From positions 8,618,413 through 8,680,412 of the forward strand of contig NC_049979.1 in NCBI RefSeq assembly GCF_000003815.2: DNA of 62,000 bases. The letters are read 5' to 3'. Every line of letters begins with the position of its first letter. Position 1 is the first letter of the stretch. Position numbers and translations under genes: made by a program. Positions 40,801-52,800 of the stretch are shown here, piece after piece. Under the pieces are notes generated by a model. That model searched no databases. It was not told the DNA's origin and saw nothing but the letters and a program-made list of their open reading frames with translations. The stretch comes from Branchiostoma floridae. Lineage: Eukaryota > Chordata > Leptocardii > Amphioxiformes > Branchiostomatidae.

Positions 40801-43800
40801 GAGTTGAGACAAAGTTCCACAAAGAAGCCTTTGATCATTCTCAACTACCAAAGGACAAGTTATTTTCAGTCGTCCATGTGAGCACCAATTAAATTGCAAG
40901 CTGATTTATGTCATGTGCAATATGTATATATATTCATGTGTAACAACTTTAGACATAAGCTGTAAAAGGTTGGCTATTCAGTATTCAAATAAAAACCAAA
41001 GACCACCAAGACAAGCAACTGTGTGGTTCAGACCAGGACCAAAACTAACCCTTCCCAAGACTAGGTCTGATATCATCACCACAAACAAGATCAGGACAAG
41101 CATCGAAGAAGCTTTTGCTATTGTCTTTCTCTCTGAAGGTCTAGGTTATTGTAGGACAGCAAACAGCAGGCATCTCTGGTCCCACCTGAAGTTAGAGAGA
41201 AGACAGATGTCACAGCTGAACTCTGGAGAAGAGCAAACATTGATCATACTCCAGCCATAGCCAGCAGCCTCCATCAAATTAAGGGCCTCAAATGGGCAAT
41301 GACTGATCGCTCCACCAAATGTCCAGATTAAATGAAGGCACTTTTGGGGGATTCTTTCAGTCAGGCATGATCCCCATCAGTGAGGGGTTATTAACTGACA
41401 TGACTCCGTTTTAGGAGCCAGGTGGAATGGTAGACAAAGTAGTGCTGCCTGAATTATTGGTGGCAAGTGATCTGCATCATCAATCCACAGGACAATGGAT
41501 CAGGCGGGCTGCAGTTCCAAGAAAGGTTGGTAGGTGGTGCTGAGCAGAATGGCTTACTTTTTTGTGGTTATCTAAAACAGTGTGCGACATGATTTATGTG
41601 TATTCCCCATGCAGTAACTGCAAAAGAGATGAGCTGATACCTGGCTACTTAGTCTTTATCTTCTCAAAAAGAAAATATGAGAAATGCACAGGAGGGTCTC
41701 CACTGTTTACTCCTGTGTGAGGATCAGTGTGATCTCTTGGAATTCTACATGTAAATACAACTGATAAATCCTGCCCTGCCTAATCCTGTAATAAAGGAGT
41801 GATGAATAAACAAGAACAGACTCAGTGTGTTATATAATATAGGAGCAGATGCATATTTCTTTGTCCATCATGATGTTTTGTGGCCTTTCGAATGCTGCCC
41901 TTACTTGTAATCATTTCCAAACCTCTAGTTTCAAAAGTGTAACATATTTAAGACTGCTTGTTAGGAGATGGTGGTAAGGAGCAGTTGAATCTGGACTTCC
42001 AGATGTCTCCTGTCAGAAAGAAATGGGTCATCACATACCTCACCCTCCATGTTTGTCCCCTTTACATACAGGTCAACCTAGCATGCAACATAGAAGGTAC
42101 AGGAGAGCCCAGAAAAACAGCATGTCAAGACTTTTGAACTGACCCCTCTGAAACAGAAACTTCCCATCACAAGAATGTATCTTCAGTTTCAAACTGTCAT
42201 TAAACTGTCTGAGAAGTGAGCTGTTATGACTGGAGCACAAGAAGTGTACCCGGGACAAAAATTGTGTCTGGATGCTTGAGAATAAGACTAAATACTATAA
42301 ACTGGCAGTGTTGGGTAATTATAACCTAAGGGGTAACTTTAGGCATGTGAACTCTGAGTGACCCCACTGGTGTCAAGCAGTGCAGCCAGGGGCAGGGGAG
42401 GGGTCACCCAACACAGCAGATAACATTTCAGATGCAGTAGATAACATTATGTAATAGTTACCCCATGGGCGGGGCGAGTTTTCTGTGTATATCACAAGGC
42501 CCGCCCACCAAGGGGTTTCTAGTCTCCTCGAGGGCGAAGCCCGAGGGGAGACTAGAAATCCCCGAGGTGTCGGGCCTTGTGATATACACAGAAAACGAGC
42601 CCAAGGCCATGGGGTAACTAACTTAGCCCATGGCATACTTCCCCGAAGCTTTTCTAGTTCATCAGCTTTACAAAATGTTACTTTATTTTGTCCTAAAAGT
42701 CCACAATCTTTCTTGTTATTGCTTGAAAAGCTGTGACAGACTGTCAGGCTGTAACAACACAAGGTCATTAATCTTGTCAAGACCTTCCTGGGCAAGGTAC
42801 CTGGAGAGACATAAAGTCTGCTCATATTCCTCTGGGCAATTAGAAGTCAAGCATAGGATTGGTCAGTTATCACATGACACTATTCTGGTCCCAGAACATG
42901 GTCTCAAAGGTAAGCAAGGATTGGTCAGAACGGGTCACATGTGTATAGCACCCACACTTTTCAGGCTGATATCACCACAGTTTTCTTGATATCACCACAG
43001 TTTTTTCCTCATTTGCATGAAATAGCAGCACACTTTTTTTCGTAGCACCATACTATGTGGATATATCAACAGAAAATGGGGGCTCCTCATTGGCTGAGGG
43101 GAAGTAGCCATGGGCTAAGTTCAGATTACCATCACTGCCTTGCAACAAACCAGGTGTCCTGGCCAGACCCAGCACAAGGCACACAGAGTTTTCCTGACTT
43201 TCTGGCAGCTTCTGTCAACAAGTCACTGCCTGTAGTTTTGATTACTGACAGTAGGGAGTCCTGGTAACTCCAAGGGCAGCAGTGATCAGACTACAACCAA
43301 CTACCCTAATCTTGTTAACTTCATCACTCACTGGTACAGTTATACATCTACATGTGGCTATCTCCCAAGATGTGGACTTCTGGCACAGACATTTTGAGAC
43401 CATCTTGCCAGTAAACTGAAGCACTCTATGTATCCACGCTATGACTAATATTTTCACAACACATGTTTATGCTTTTTGGATTAATGAGGTACATGTAATC
43501 AGATGGAATTTGGTAGTCTCAAGAGTTTCCATGATCATGAATTATGACCACAGTATCTGAGGAACAGGTCTAGACATGGAAACTTTCCACCTCTCATCAA
43601 CTGTCCATACATGCAAAATCAACAACTGTGCACATTTCCCTTAGATAAGTTCTTTAATCAAGTTATGATTCAAATAAGCTTATCACAATCACAACATTAA
43701 CAGTTTAGGCTATATTACTTCTGCCCTGACCAAAGATATATCTTCTAGTGACAAAGATAACTTGAGCTGTCACACACCCTCCAGGTGATGTTGAAGCAGA

Positions 43801-46800
43801 TTTATGAGAAGTGGTACTGATGGAAGGATCCTCCCATGACCCTTGGGTGAACTCTGCTATGTTAATCCCCCCTCCCCCAACATTCCTGCCACTGCAGGGA
43901 CTGATCACTGTCTTCCTGGGGATGGGATCATCTCATGCCTGATGAGCAGACAGCAAACAAAAAGGTTACACCTTTTAATGATGGGGTTGTGTTTTCTTAG
44001 GAAACTTCAGCTTCCTGTTTGCGAGAGTCGACCTTCTGACATGATCAACTGCAGGCCAAAGTTCAGGCTGTTTGTCCTTGAGGCCCTGGCTACTCCGGTG
44101 TGTACTGTAAGCTGGGGATGAGCACCACTGAAGCTTCACAGGTGTTCACTGGGCCAAGGGACAACCTCATTTCCTGAGAGCTAGTCTTCCCTGAGAACCC
44201 CAGGGGTAACAGGTAACAGACACTGCAGCCTGGAGAATCTTACCAGATTATCACAATGGAAAAAGTTTGGGCTATTCTTGAAAAACAAAATGTGACCCAA
44301 ACCATGCTTCAGAGTACATGTAGGTTGCTGCACCAACAGTTTCTTTTTCACTGTTCTAAAAATCTCTAAGAAATCTGAGATGGACACCTTTCCTTTAAAT
44401 GCCTGCTTTAAGTGTTAATGTTGTCAACATACATTTTGTACCCGTGATATATAGGCTTTACAAAAATAAAGGTAATTTAGAAGGAACAAGGAGAGAAAAA
44501 GATGGATGATGATTCTATAATTTGGTGCTGACATGTTTTTGTCATGTAAATATTGTTGTATTGCTTGTATGTGTGTGTGTATCCAGGGCCTCTCTGAAAA
44601 TCAGTGCCCAGTCACTGATAGAGCTACCCCGGTGAAAAAAGACAGAAATAGATAAATAAATGAAGAAAAAGATTATGATGGAGGGAAGGAAAAGAAAAAG
44701 AGCACATGCGTAATGCATGCAAGCAAGAAAGATGATTTCCCCTTGGTCCAGAGATAGAGAGACAAATGGTAAGTAAGAACTCTTCCACCAGGTGACCTGA
44801 GGTGTCCTTACCTGTTCCAGTAGCTCCAGAACTGGTCCCTCAGGTAGGTCCTGTGACTTAACTCATCTCCAAAGGATGCCTTACTCTCCACCCAGTTCAC
44901 CACATGGCCATCCACAGCTGTATAGACAAGGAAACAGAGAAAAAGAAGCGCATGAAAAATAGATAGCATGTTCCAAGAGTCTCAAAGCTATCTAATACTC
45001 ACAGGTTGTTTTCTTGCATCAACAAACTCAAATATATCAATTCAAGCTACATGTAGTAGTCTACAGATGAACAAATCAATGTCGCAACTCTTCAACTTAT
45101 ATATTTGAGTTGCTGGAGTGTTAGCTGAGTTTTTCTCATGCAATCATGTGAACAGAAAGAAAGAAAAAGTTGTTTCATTCTCAGGAAGCCAGAGAAGAAT
45201 GCTTGTTTCCCATGGTACGATTCATGTAAGTAACACTTTATTATCAACCTGCAACTTTTTGTCTATTAACTGTAACCCCTCTGACTTCTTACATAACTAA
45301 TAACATACATACATAGAAACTCAAGCAGTTTTTTTCACATGCCAACACCTTGACAGTCAAAGTTTCCAAATCGGATAATTGTGGATTTTTGAGCGATGAC
45401 ATCCTCCAATTACAGAGGGAGTACCCTGGGAGCCAGACAGGACAAAACCGTTGACAAATGATGTAGAAAATGAATATATGGAAGTCAGCATGTATGTCAT
45501 CACAATTCGTACAGCTTCCATATGAAGGTAAGGACGGCTGAGATGGAAGTGTTGATACGCGTTTTGTAACTGTGTACGCCAGAACAAGCACACAGGTTCA
45601 AACACCAGTTCATCACTTGACAAAGATCCCAGCCAGCTGGNNNNNNNNNNNNNNNNNNNNNNNNNNNNNNNNNNNNNNNNNNNNNNNNNNNNNNNNNNNN
45701 NNNNNNNNNNNNNNNNNNNNNNNNNNNNNNNNNNNNNNNNNNNNNNNNNNNNNNNNNNNNNNNNNNNNNNNNNNNNNNNNNNNNNNNNNNNNNNNNNNNN
45801 NNNNNNNNNNNNNNNNNNNNNNNNNNNNNNNNNNNNNNNNNNNNNNNNNNNNNNNNNNNNNNNNNNNNNNNNNNNNNNNNNNNNNNNNNNNNNNNNNNNN
45901 NNNNNNNNNNNNNNNNNNNNNNNNNNNNNNNNNNNNNNNNNNNNNNNNNNNNNNNNNNNNNNNNNNNNNNNNNNNNNNNNNATAAAAAGCAAACAAAAGC
46001 AAGGCACAAAATTTCACTAAAGACCAGTAACATCCCTATCAGAATAAAGTTATCCTTTTATTCTGAATTATGCAGTTTAATCAAACCAAGGATTTCAAGG
46101 ATCAATTTGAATTTCCTTTGTTTACCATTTAGACTTTAAAACTTGCAAAGCTGTTTTCAAAAGACTCACCCTGGATCTAGAGCTCTATCAAGAATAAAAC
46201 AAAAGTTGCAGTAACTTTTTTTAACACTTTCTGTTTGCATGAAATCCTACAGGGCTTGAAAAGTTGTCCTATGATTTTGATATGCAATTTACAAGCAGTC
46301 TGTGACAGAACCAACTGGCCCTTAATGGTAATATGACAGCGACACTTGCATGATTATCCCAAGAAGTGCTCCTGCCATGGTCGATTGTATGAACGTGACC
46401 AGGCCCTGAAATACAGCTCGTACAACAGCACAAAATGTCATCTTAATTCAGTGCCCAACATGACACAGAATATCCCGCAAGAATGTTCATCAGACTGCAT
46501 TACTTCATCCCTGTCTACAGTAGGAGATGGTTCTGTCAATGTTCCCACAGTGTAGACCCACATGCCTGCCAGATTGGCAGACAGGAGGTAACAATAACAC
46601 TGTCTAATCCACAACAGCTCACATCTAATCCCTTCCGCTTGGTGTGGAGCCCCAGCCTGCTGAAGTCCTCACCTGATAGCCACAAATGAGATAACTGATG
46701 ACGACCCCCTGACCCCGCTCCATCCCTCATCCACCTGATAGCCACCCTCTGCTACCCATGGCCTTTTTCCCAGCCTAATTGGCTCCTAAAAGTAATTTTT

Positions 46801-49800
46801 TTATCGCTGAAATAACAAATGTTCACTGGAGGTCTGATTAGGTCCCCTGGGCTGGGGGACAAGTTGAGGTGAAGTTTACAGAACTTGGAAGGGAGTTAGA
46901 AGGCCAGACAAACTGAACTGTGTGTTCAGCGACACCTGTGGGATGCCATTTTTTCAATGGTCTCAACAGCAACATCCTCAACAGCAAATCAGGGACACGA
47001 GAACTGTCTACATACATTTGTACACTCCTGGAGTACTGATGGTATATAGAAGGACTGTCATTCACTCTGTTAGTCATCAGACATGTCAGAGAATTCATGT
47101 ATGGACATGCAGATTTTTTTATGGAATATTTCCTATATTCAGTGCATAAAGTTCATGAGATATTGCAGAAGACACTGCTAAGAGACTGTATGCATGCCAA
47201 AAAATAAGCTTCTTTTCAGGTTGCAGGAAAAAAACTGATAAAACTAAAAGTTGGTGAAACTGCCAAACAAATGATGATGATGATGATGCATGGAAGTGAT
47301 GATGATGATGCAAGGAAGCTTCCATTTCTACATTTGCTGAAACCAAAGTTATAATTTCAGGCGTGTATCAAACAAGTTTGCGACACTGTGAATGGTCAGG
47401 TATGATCTCTGCATACAAGCATTCTCGATCCTTCATGATGCGAGACACTGCTGATGAAGAGATGTAGATTGATTTAACTAGCTAGAAGTTGAAGGGCAGT
47501 TCTCGGATTCATACAGACTTGTGTCACAATAAGCTGCGGAGGATAAAGACAGGATTAACCCTGGCGCTACTGGAGTCTCTCTCTCCTGCAAGCTGAACGC
47601 TCCTGATCCATCATTGTCTGAGGAACTTGTTTGAGAATTCAGGAGAACAAGCAGGGAGGCAGGTCTCCCATGGAGCAGATGAACCCCCTGGTTATCAGTG
47701 ACTCCTGAGCGGATTCCCCCGGGGCCGTACTGTCATGCCTGATGGCATCCTCCAGATTTATGTCTCCCTCTCTACATGCTGCCGCATGAGTTATGATCAC
47801 ACAAGTCTCTGGAAAATGAGATAATGACAAGAGCCTTGATTAAGAATGTATTTTTCATCACTCTTTGTTTAAGAAGCACGCGGGGCAAGGAGAAGGCTGT
47901 ACATCACGCTTGTCGCCCCGTCAGGCTTACCTATAGGCACCTCCAGTTTGAAGTCGGGGGTCTTGTCGTAGCCCTTGGCTCGCATCACGTCTTCACCTGG
48001 AGCAGGGAATGACTCCATACATCACAAGGGTCTGACAATATCTCTTCCTATCAGCTAATGGGAAAAGTGTTGTTAAGAATTTTGACAGTCATCTCACTAA
48101 AGTTTCCACTGAGAAAAGTTCAGTCACTAACTGAGGAAGTTTCCTCTGAAGCATAATATGCCAATTATAGTTTTATAACAGGCGTTTGGAAAAAAATTCA
48201 TATGACTAAATAAAGATAACTACGTTATAGACATTAAAATGGTGCATAAAGACATCTGGACCATTAAACTTTCAACAAACACAAATTTTCACCAGTGCAT
48301 ATTTTATAAAAGGAACAGATGTGCATAGTTTTGTAGTGTAAAATTCTGTGAATTCCAACATATCAAAGTGTTGTTGCTAAATGTAACTTGAGACCAGGAT
48401 GGATTCCCTGGTCCAATTTCCAACATTCTTGTCCAATTTCCAAGATTCTTGTCGAGGGGGTTGCGATATTCTGGTACATTTTTAGCTGTTGCACAATTGG
48501 CACTGCACAGTCACCAGGCAATATTGCCAATGTGTCATTCTGATTTTTGAGTGAAATACATCTTTAGATGATAAGTGGGATGTATGTCAAACTTCAGACA
48601 TAGCAGAACCAAGTTACTGTTTCCTTTTTCTTATTTCTACACAGGTAATATCATTGGAAGTTTATACTTAGACTTAAGAAACAAATCCCAAATGCAGGAA
48701 ACTGAAAATGACTTTCCACTGTCACTGCTCTTTTTTTACTTTCCTTGTGTACTTTTTACTATACAGTGGTATAAAGTACCAACCTGGGCTGTTTCCAGCT
48801 ACTGTCCCTGTACTTGGACACAAATTGCTTGTTGAGACAGACAAAAATTTCACTGCCACTTCATGAAATTTTTCATAAACTTAAAATGACGCACTACATA
48901 CTAGTAACAAATATTATTGATATGGGGTCCCAAACAATAAGTGGGCTGAAAAAAAATGAAACTGGAGATAGCCCTGGTACCAACATAGCCAAAAATGTCA
49001 AGAACAGTGCAGGTTGGTCCTCTACTACATCTTGGGAACACACCGTGTAAACTTCACAGAAGTTAAGGTCTTTAAGTTTGTGAGGACGCAGAGTGGCAGA
49101 TTCGGTGAGCTCACCTATGAAGGTGATGCCCTTTTCTTCTAAAGTCCTCTTCAGCTTGTTCTCGTACTCAAATCCTACCGAGCTGGAGGCAAAGGTCAAG
49201 GTTGGTGACAGCGTAAAGACTATGGTAATGCAGCCTGGAACCATCCAGCTTTATCTGTAGCCACTGGACGGAGTGCTATCTGGGATGGTTAGTGACCTGT
49301 GGAGAGGCCAGTACCAGAGATAGATGGTGTGGCTCATCAGCTGCTTACCTGCTTACACGCTGCACAACAGGGACAACAACGTGTCAGACAGTCCTGCTAA
49401 CTTTGATCAGACGGGCTCAGCAGATGCAGACATGATAGTACATCTAGCCATTTGTCTTATCCACTATGTAAAAAAAAAAAAAATTATCAGAATCACTAAA
49501 AACTTTGGCAGTCAGCGAAAGAGAATCTGCTCTTGTGATCACTGCTCAACTTCTTTCTTTTTTCACACAGTTTTCCAGCTATTTACAATTTGTGGTCACA
49601 TTTCAGGCTCTATTGAATACATTGTTTTCTGGCACGAGAATAAGGTTATTTGTTGGTTGACAATTTCTAAATGATGATATAACTGTGATGATGATGATGC
49701 GACTAGTAGTACACTTCAGCACTACCCAAAGATCTTCTTCTCCAGTGTTTTTTTTTTTTTTTTTTGTGGCTGGAAGGCTGAATACTTCTGGTTGACATAT

Positions 49801-52800
49801 TCCTGCTGATATATTCTGAGAGAATCATGCTTTGGCAACCACATAAAATGGTGTATTCCTTCTGATAAATACAGTGGATGCTCCATCCACTGCCGAGCCA
49901 CAATGAGAAACAACAGAGAAGTCTCTCCTCCAAACTGTTCAGCGCTTCGTCCATTCAAACCTTGAGGAATGCACAGGATCTGTTTTGCAAAGTGGCATTT
50001 CCTACCTCTTTATCTGTAACACTTTACAACCATATCGCACATTCTGGGCTGGCAGAGTAAATCCAGCCCAAGTAATAGCCACAACCCTGACTGTCCCATG
50101 CCATAGCTAATGGGTTATGGGAATCCCGCCCTATAAAAGGTCAGGAATTGTATGTTTCAATGGGGTCAGGTTCAACACCTAGTCCCAGGTGAGCGAAATC
50201 CCCAACTCATTTCAGAGCAGCTCTAAATCTGTCACATCACTCAAAGCAAGTGTCCCACCCATGCAGACTCCTCTGAGAAAGGCTTAGGTGGAAGCAGAGG
50301 TCGCAGTAACTGGGCTTAGCTGTGTGTGGCGGCGCCTGATGATGCAGCATCAACCGACGCCTTATCGAAGATACCACATTTTCTCAGTGTTCCAAACCTA
50401 CCCGGAGCATCGTCATGTCAATTCTTTTCACTGAGCACATCCGCGGCAGCTATCAGCTGACCCCGCCGTCCCTCCGTACATGCCGGAGCATCCGGTCCTC
50501 CAGTATCTGAGGATTGCAGGCAAATCCCTGCAAGGCATGGCCAACGTAATTGTCCCTACAAAATTTGTAACACCTGATAAGAGACTGGTTTTTGTAAGGG
50601 GGGATTGAAGAAGACACCAAGTTGTCTGGCTTGGTAAGCAGGGGGACAGTAGTGTTACGCCTCCCTTATCATGTTTGCCATGGAGTATGTAGAATAGGGC
50701 TGGGTTGTGAGGAAATGATAATAGCACTGCTATCTTTGACTCTGTAACTAAAATGCTATTTTAATGGTGTATGTGAGCTGAATTCTGCACTGAAGTGTGC
50801 AAGACTTCAAGTCAGCTTTCTAATGTGCAATTTGTGTTGGAAAAGTCCTTAGATTGAAGTTAGAAAATACTTAAATAGTCTTCAAGTTGGTCTTGTACAC
50901 ACATCAGTTGCTTCAAAGAATTGAGGTAATGCTGCTCAAATCAAATTAGACTTCTTTTATAGTTTCCATTCCACTTTTTGTCCAAAAAAAAAAAGTTTTT
51001 TAAAAACAAATCATCAAACTTGTATGCTGAGAGCAAAAAACGGGATGCAATTTCTGCCATTGCGTACATACTTTTGACCAAAAAAACAGTGCTGTTTTAA
51101 ACATAGATTTTAGACCGTTTTGTGTATTTTTGTGTCAGAACAGTACTGAGAAAAGGATACTGTCTTATGCTGTCCACCACAGGTCCATATACACAGTCAT
51201 TCAGGATACACTGCAACAGAATACATGCACATGTAACATGGGCACAAATAATATAAAGAAAAGAAAATTCAGACATCTTATTGGACACTCTTTCTATGTG
51301 CACAGATAAGGCCAAATTGATTAGAATAAAGAAATGTTCATACAACCTAGCCTAATATTAACAATATGTCTAATCATTCAGTATCAATAACAGTACACAG
51401 AGCTCCAAAATGATTACGTCACTTCCAATTTCAGAATTTGACACTGTCTATCACCTGTTAGATCTGGTGTAGCTCTGTTAGAACTGTGCCTAGGATGGGA
51501 TTTTCTGTTTGAACAGAACTCTACAGAACTACAGGGGCATATCAATGATTGATACATCATGTAGCTGACCAATCCAAATCTACCCCCTCCCCAAGCATAC
51601 ATGAGATTACAGTCATCTAACCCCAGTAGGTGACATCAGGACGTACCCAGTGATCACTTATAAGTTTTATGTTTTCCCACTGGGTGAAAGATCAAAGGTG
51701 CCATCATAAAGCAATCACTTTCCATTTAGAAATTGCCTTGTGACTGTGAGGTTTATGTCTCTGTACCCTACGTTACATTTTGGGAAGGGCTGGCTACAGA
51801 ATGTTGTAGCCACACAGAACACAATGCTTGTGACTGGTTTGTGATGAATTGTTTCCCTACCTGGCTTTACGGCGTGCTAAACTAACGTCTTAAGAAGCTT
51901 ACCTTACTTCAGGGGAGAATTCATTAATACTATATCATTTCACACTGAGCAGTCCCCGTTTACTGTCAGTGATGAAGATCTTCTCTCCATGTTTCCCAAC
52001 CTCGGTGAGTAAGATCCATCTGTCTTAAACCTGCACCTGGAAAATTTCCCGCCAGCTTAGCTCGGCGGCACGACCTTCCCTATGATATTTCTTGGGGTGT
52101 CCCCTTAATTTCAGCCTGTGAGGATGAAGAGCTGGAAGCTGACAAAATAATCCACCCAGTGGCAATAAGTGCCAGGCGGGGTGACAGCATCCCTCCATCA
52201 CTGTCCCCCACCATCCCCATAAAGGTCACACTAACTTAATACAGGAGCTCACACTCAATATATATGTCCTACACAGCCTCTCTACCTGTGCCTCTGGTAA
52301 TTAGGTTCTTGGTACAGACCTGGGTGGCCTTTTAATTCTAAATAACCCGCTAAAGACTGTAAGTCTTATCCTCTTAGATCTCAGGAAGTCTGTTGCTTTG
52401 CTGATCCCAAAAGACTGTAGTGTATAGTATATACCCATGTGCAGGTGTAACCTGGATTAGGGGGCAGAGAAACACGTGGAGCTTGTGGGAAATTAACAGC
52501 ATCCGTGTCCTGTCCTTTTTCACACGACTTATCAAATACGAAAAAGTTTTATGCAATTTTTACACAAAACTATCAGAAAGGTGGGCAAGTCTTAGAAGTA
52601 AACTCACTCTAACTCACTTACTTTTTGAGTTTGCAAGATATCTGCTCACTCGATGTGTGATGCCAGGTGAGTATTGTGAGGTGTTTCATCACCCGATGTG
52701 TAAGGTCAGGTGAGGTTTGTGAGGTGTTTTCTCACCTGTAATGTGAGGCCTGGTGAGTTTTTTTCTCACCTGTAATTTGAGACCAGGAGAGTTTTGTGAG

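Larger units (their letters stand above)
13882..44811 (-). other. CDIN1: CDIN1 last intron, 30.9 kb
   Basis: Bounded by donor gtaagg at 44806-44811 and acceptor ttaag at 13882. It is about half of the window and at least five times longer than any other intron in this part of the gene. It contains CNE-like blocks (16640-18700, 27700-29100, 36522-36700, 37540-38220, 39200-39880), transposon relics (21712-22008, 26240-26375, 30894-31390, 33572-33744, 34880-35715, 42456-42619, 44515-44662) and two gaps. No nested gene is supported. Confidence 0.9.

Noticed and set aside
42373-42825. 150-codon minus ORF and the overlapping plus ORFs at 42485-42989
   Set aside because: They run through the 164-bp palindrome and mirror each other; no independent protein similarity.
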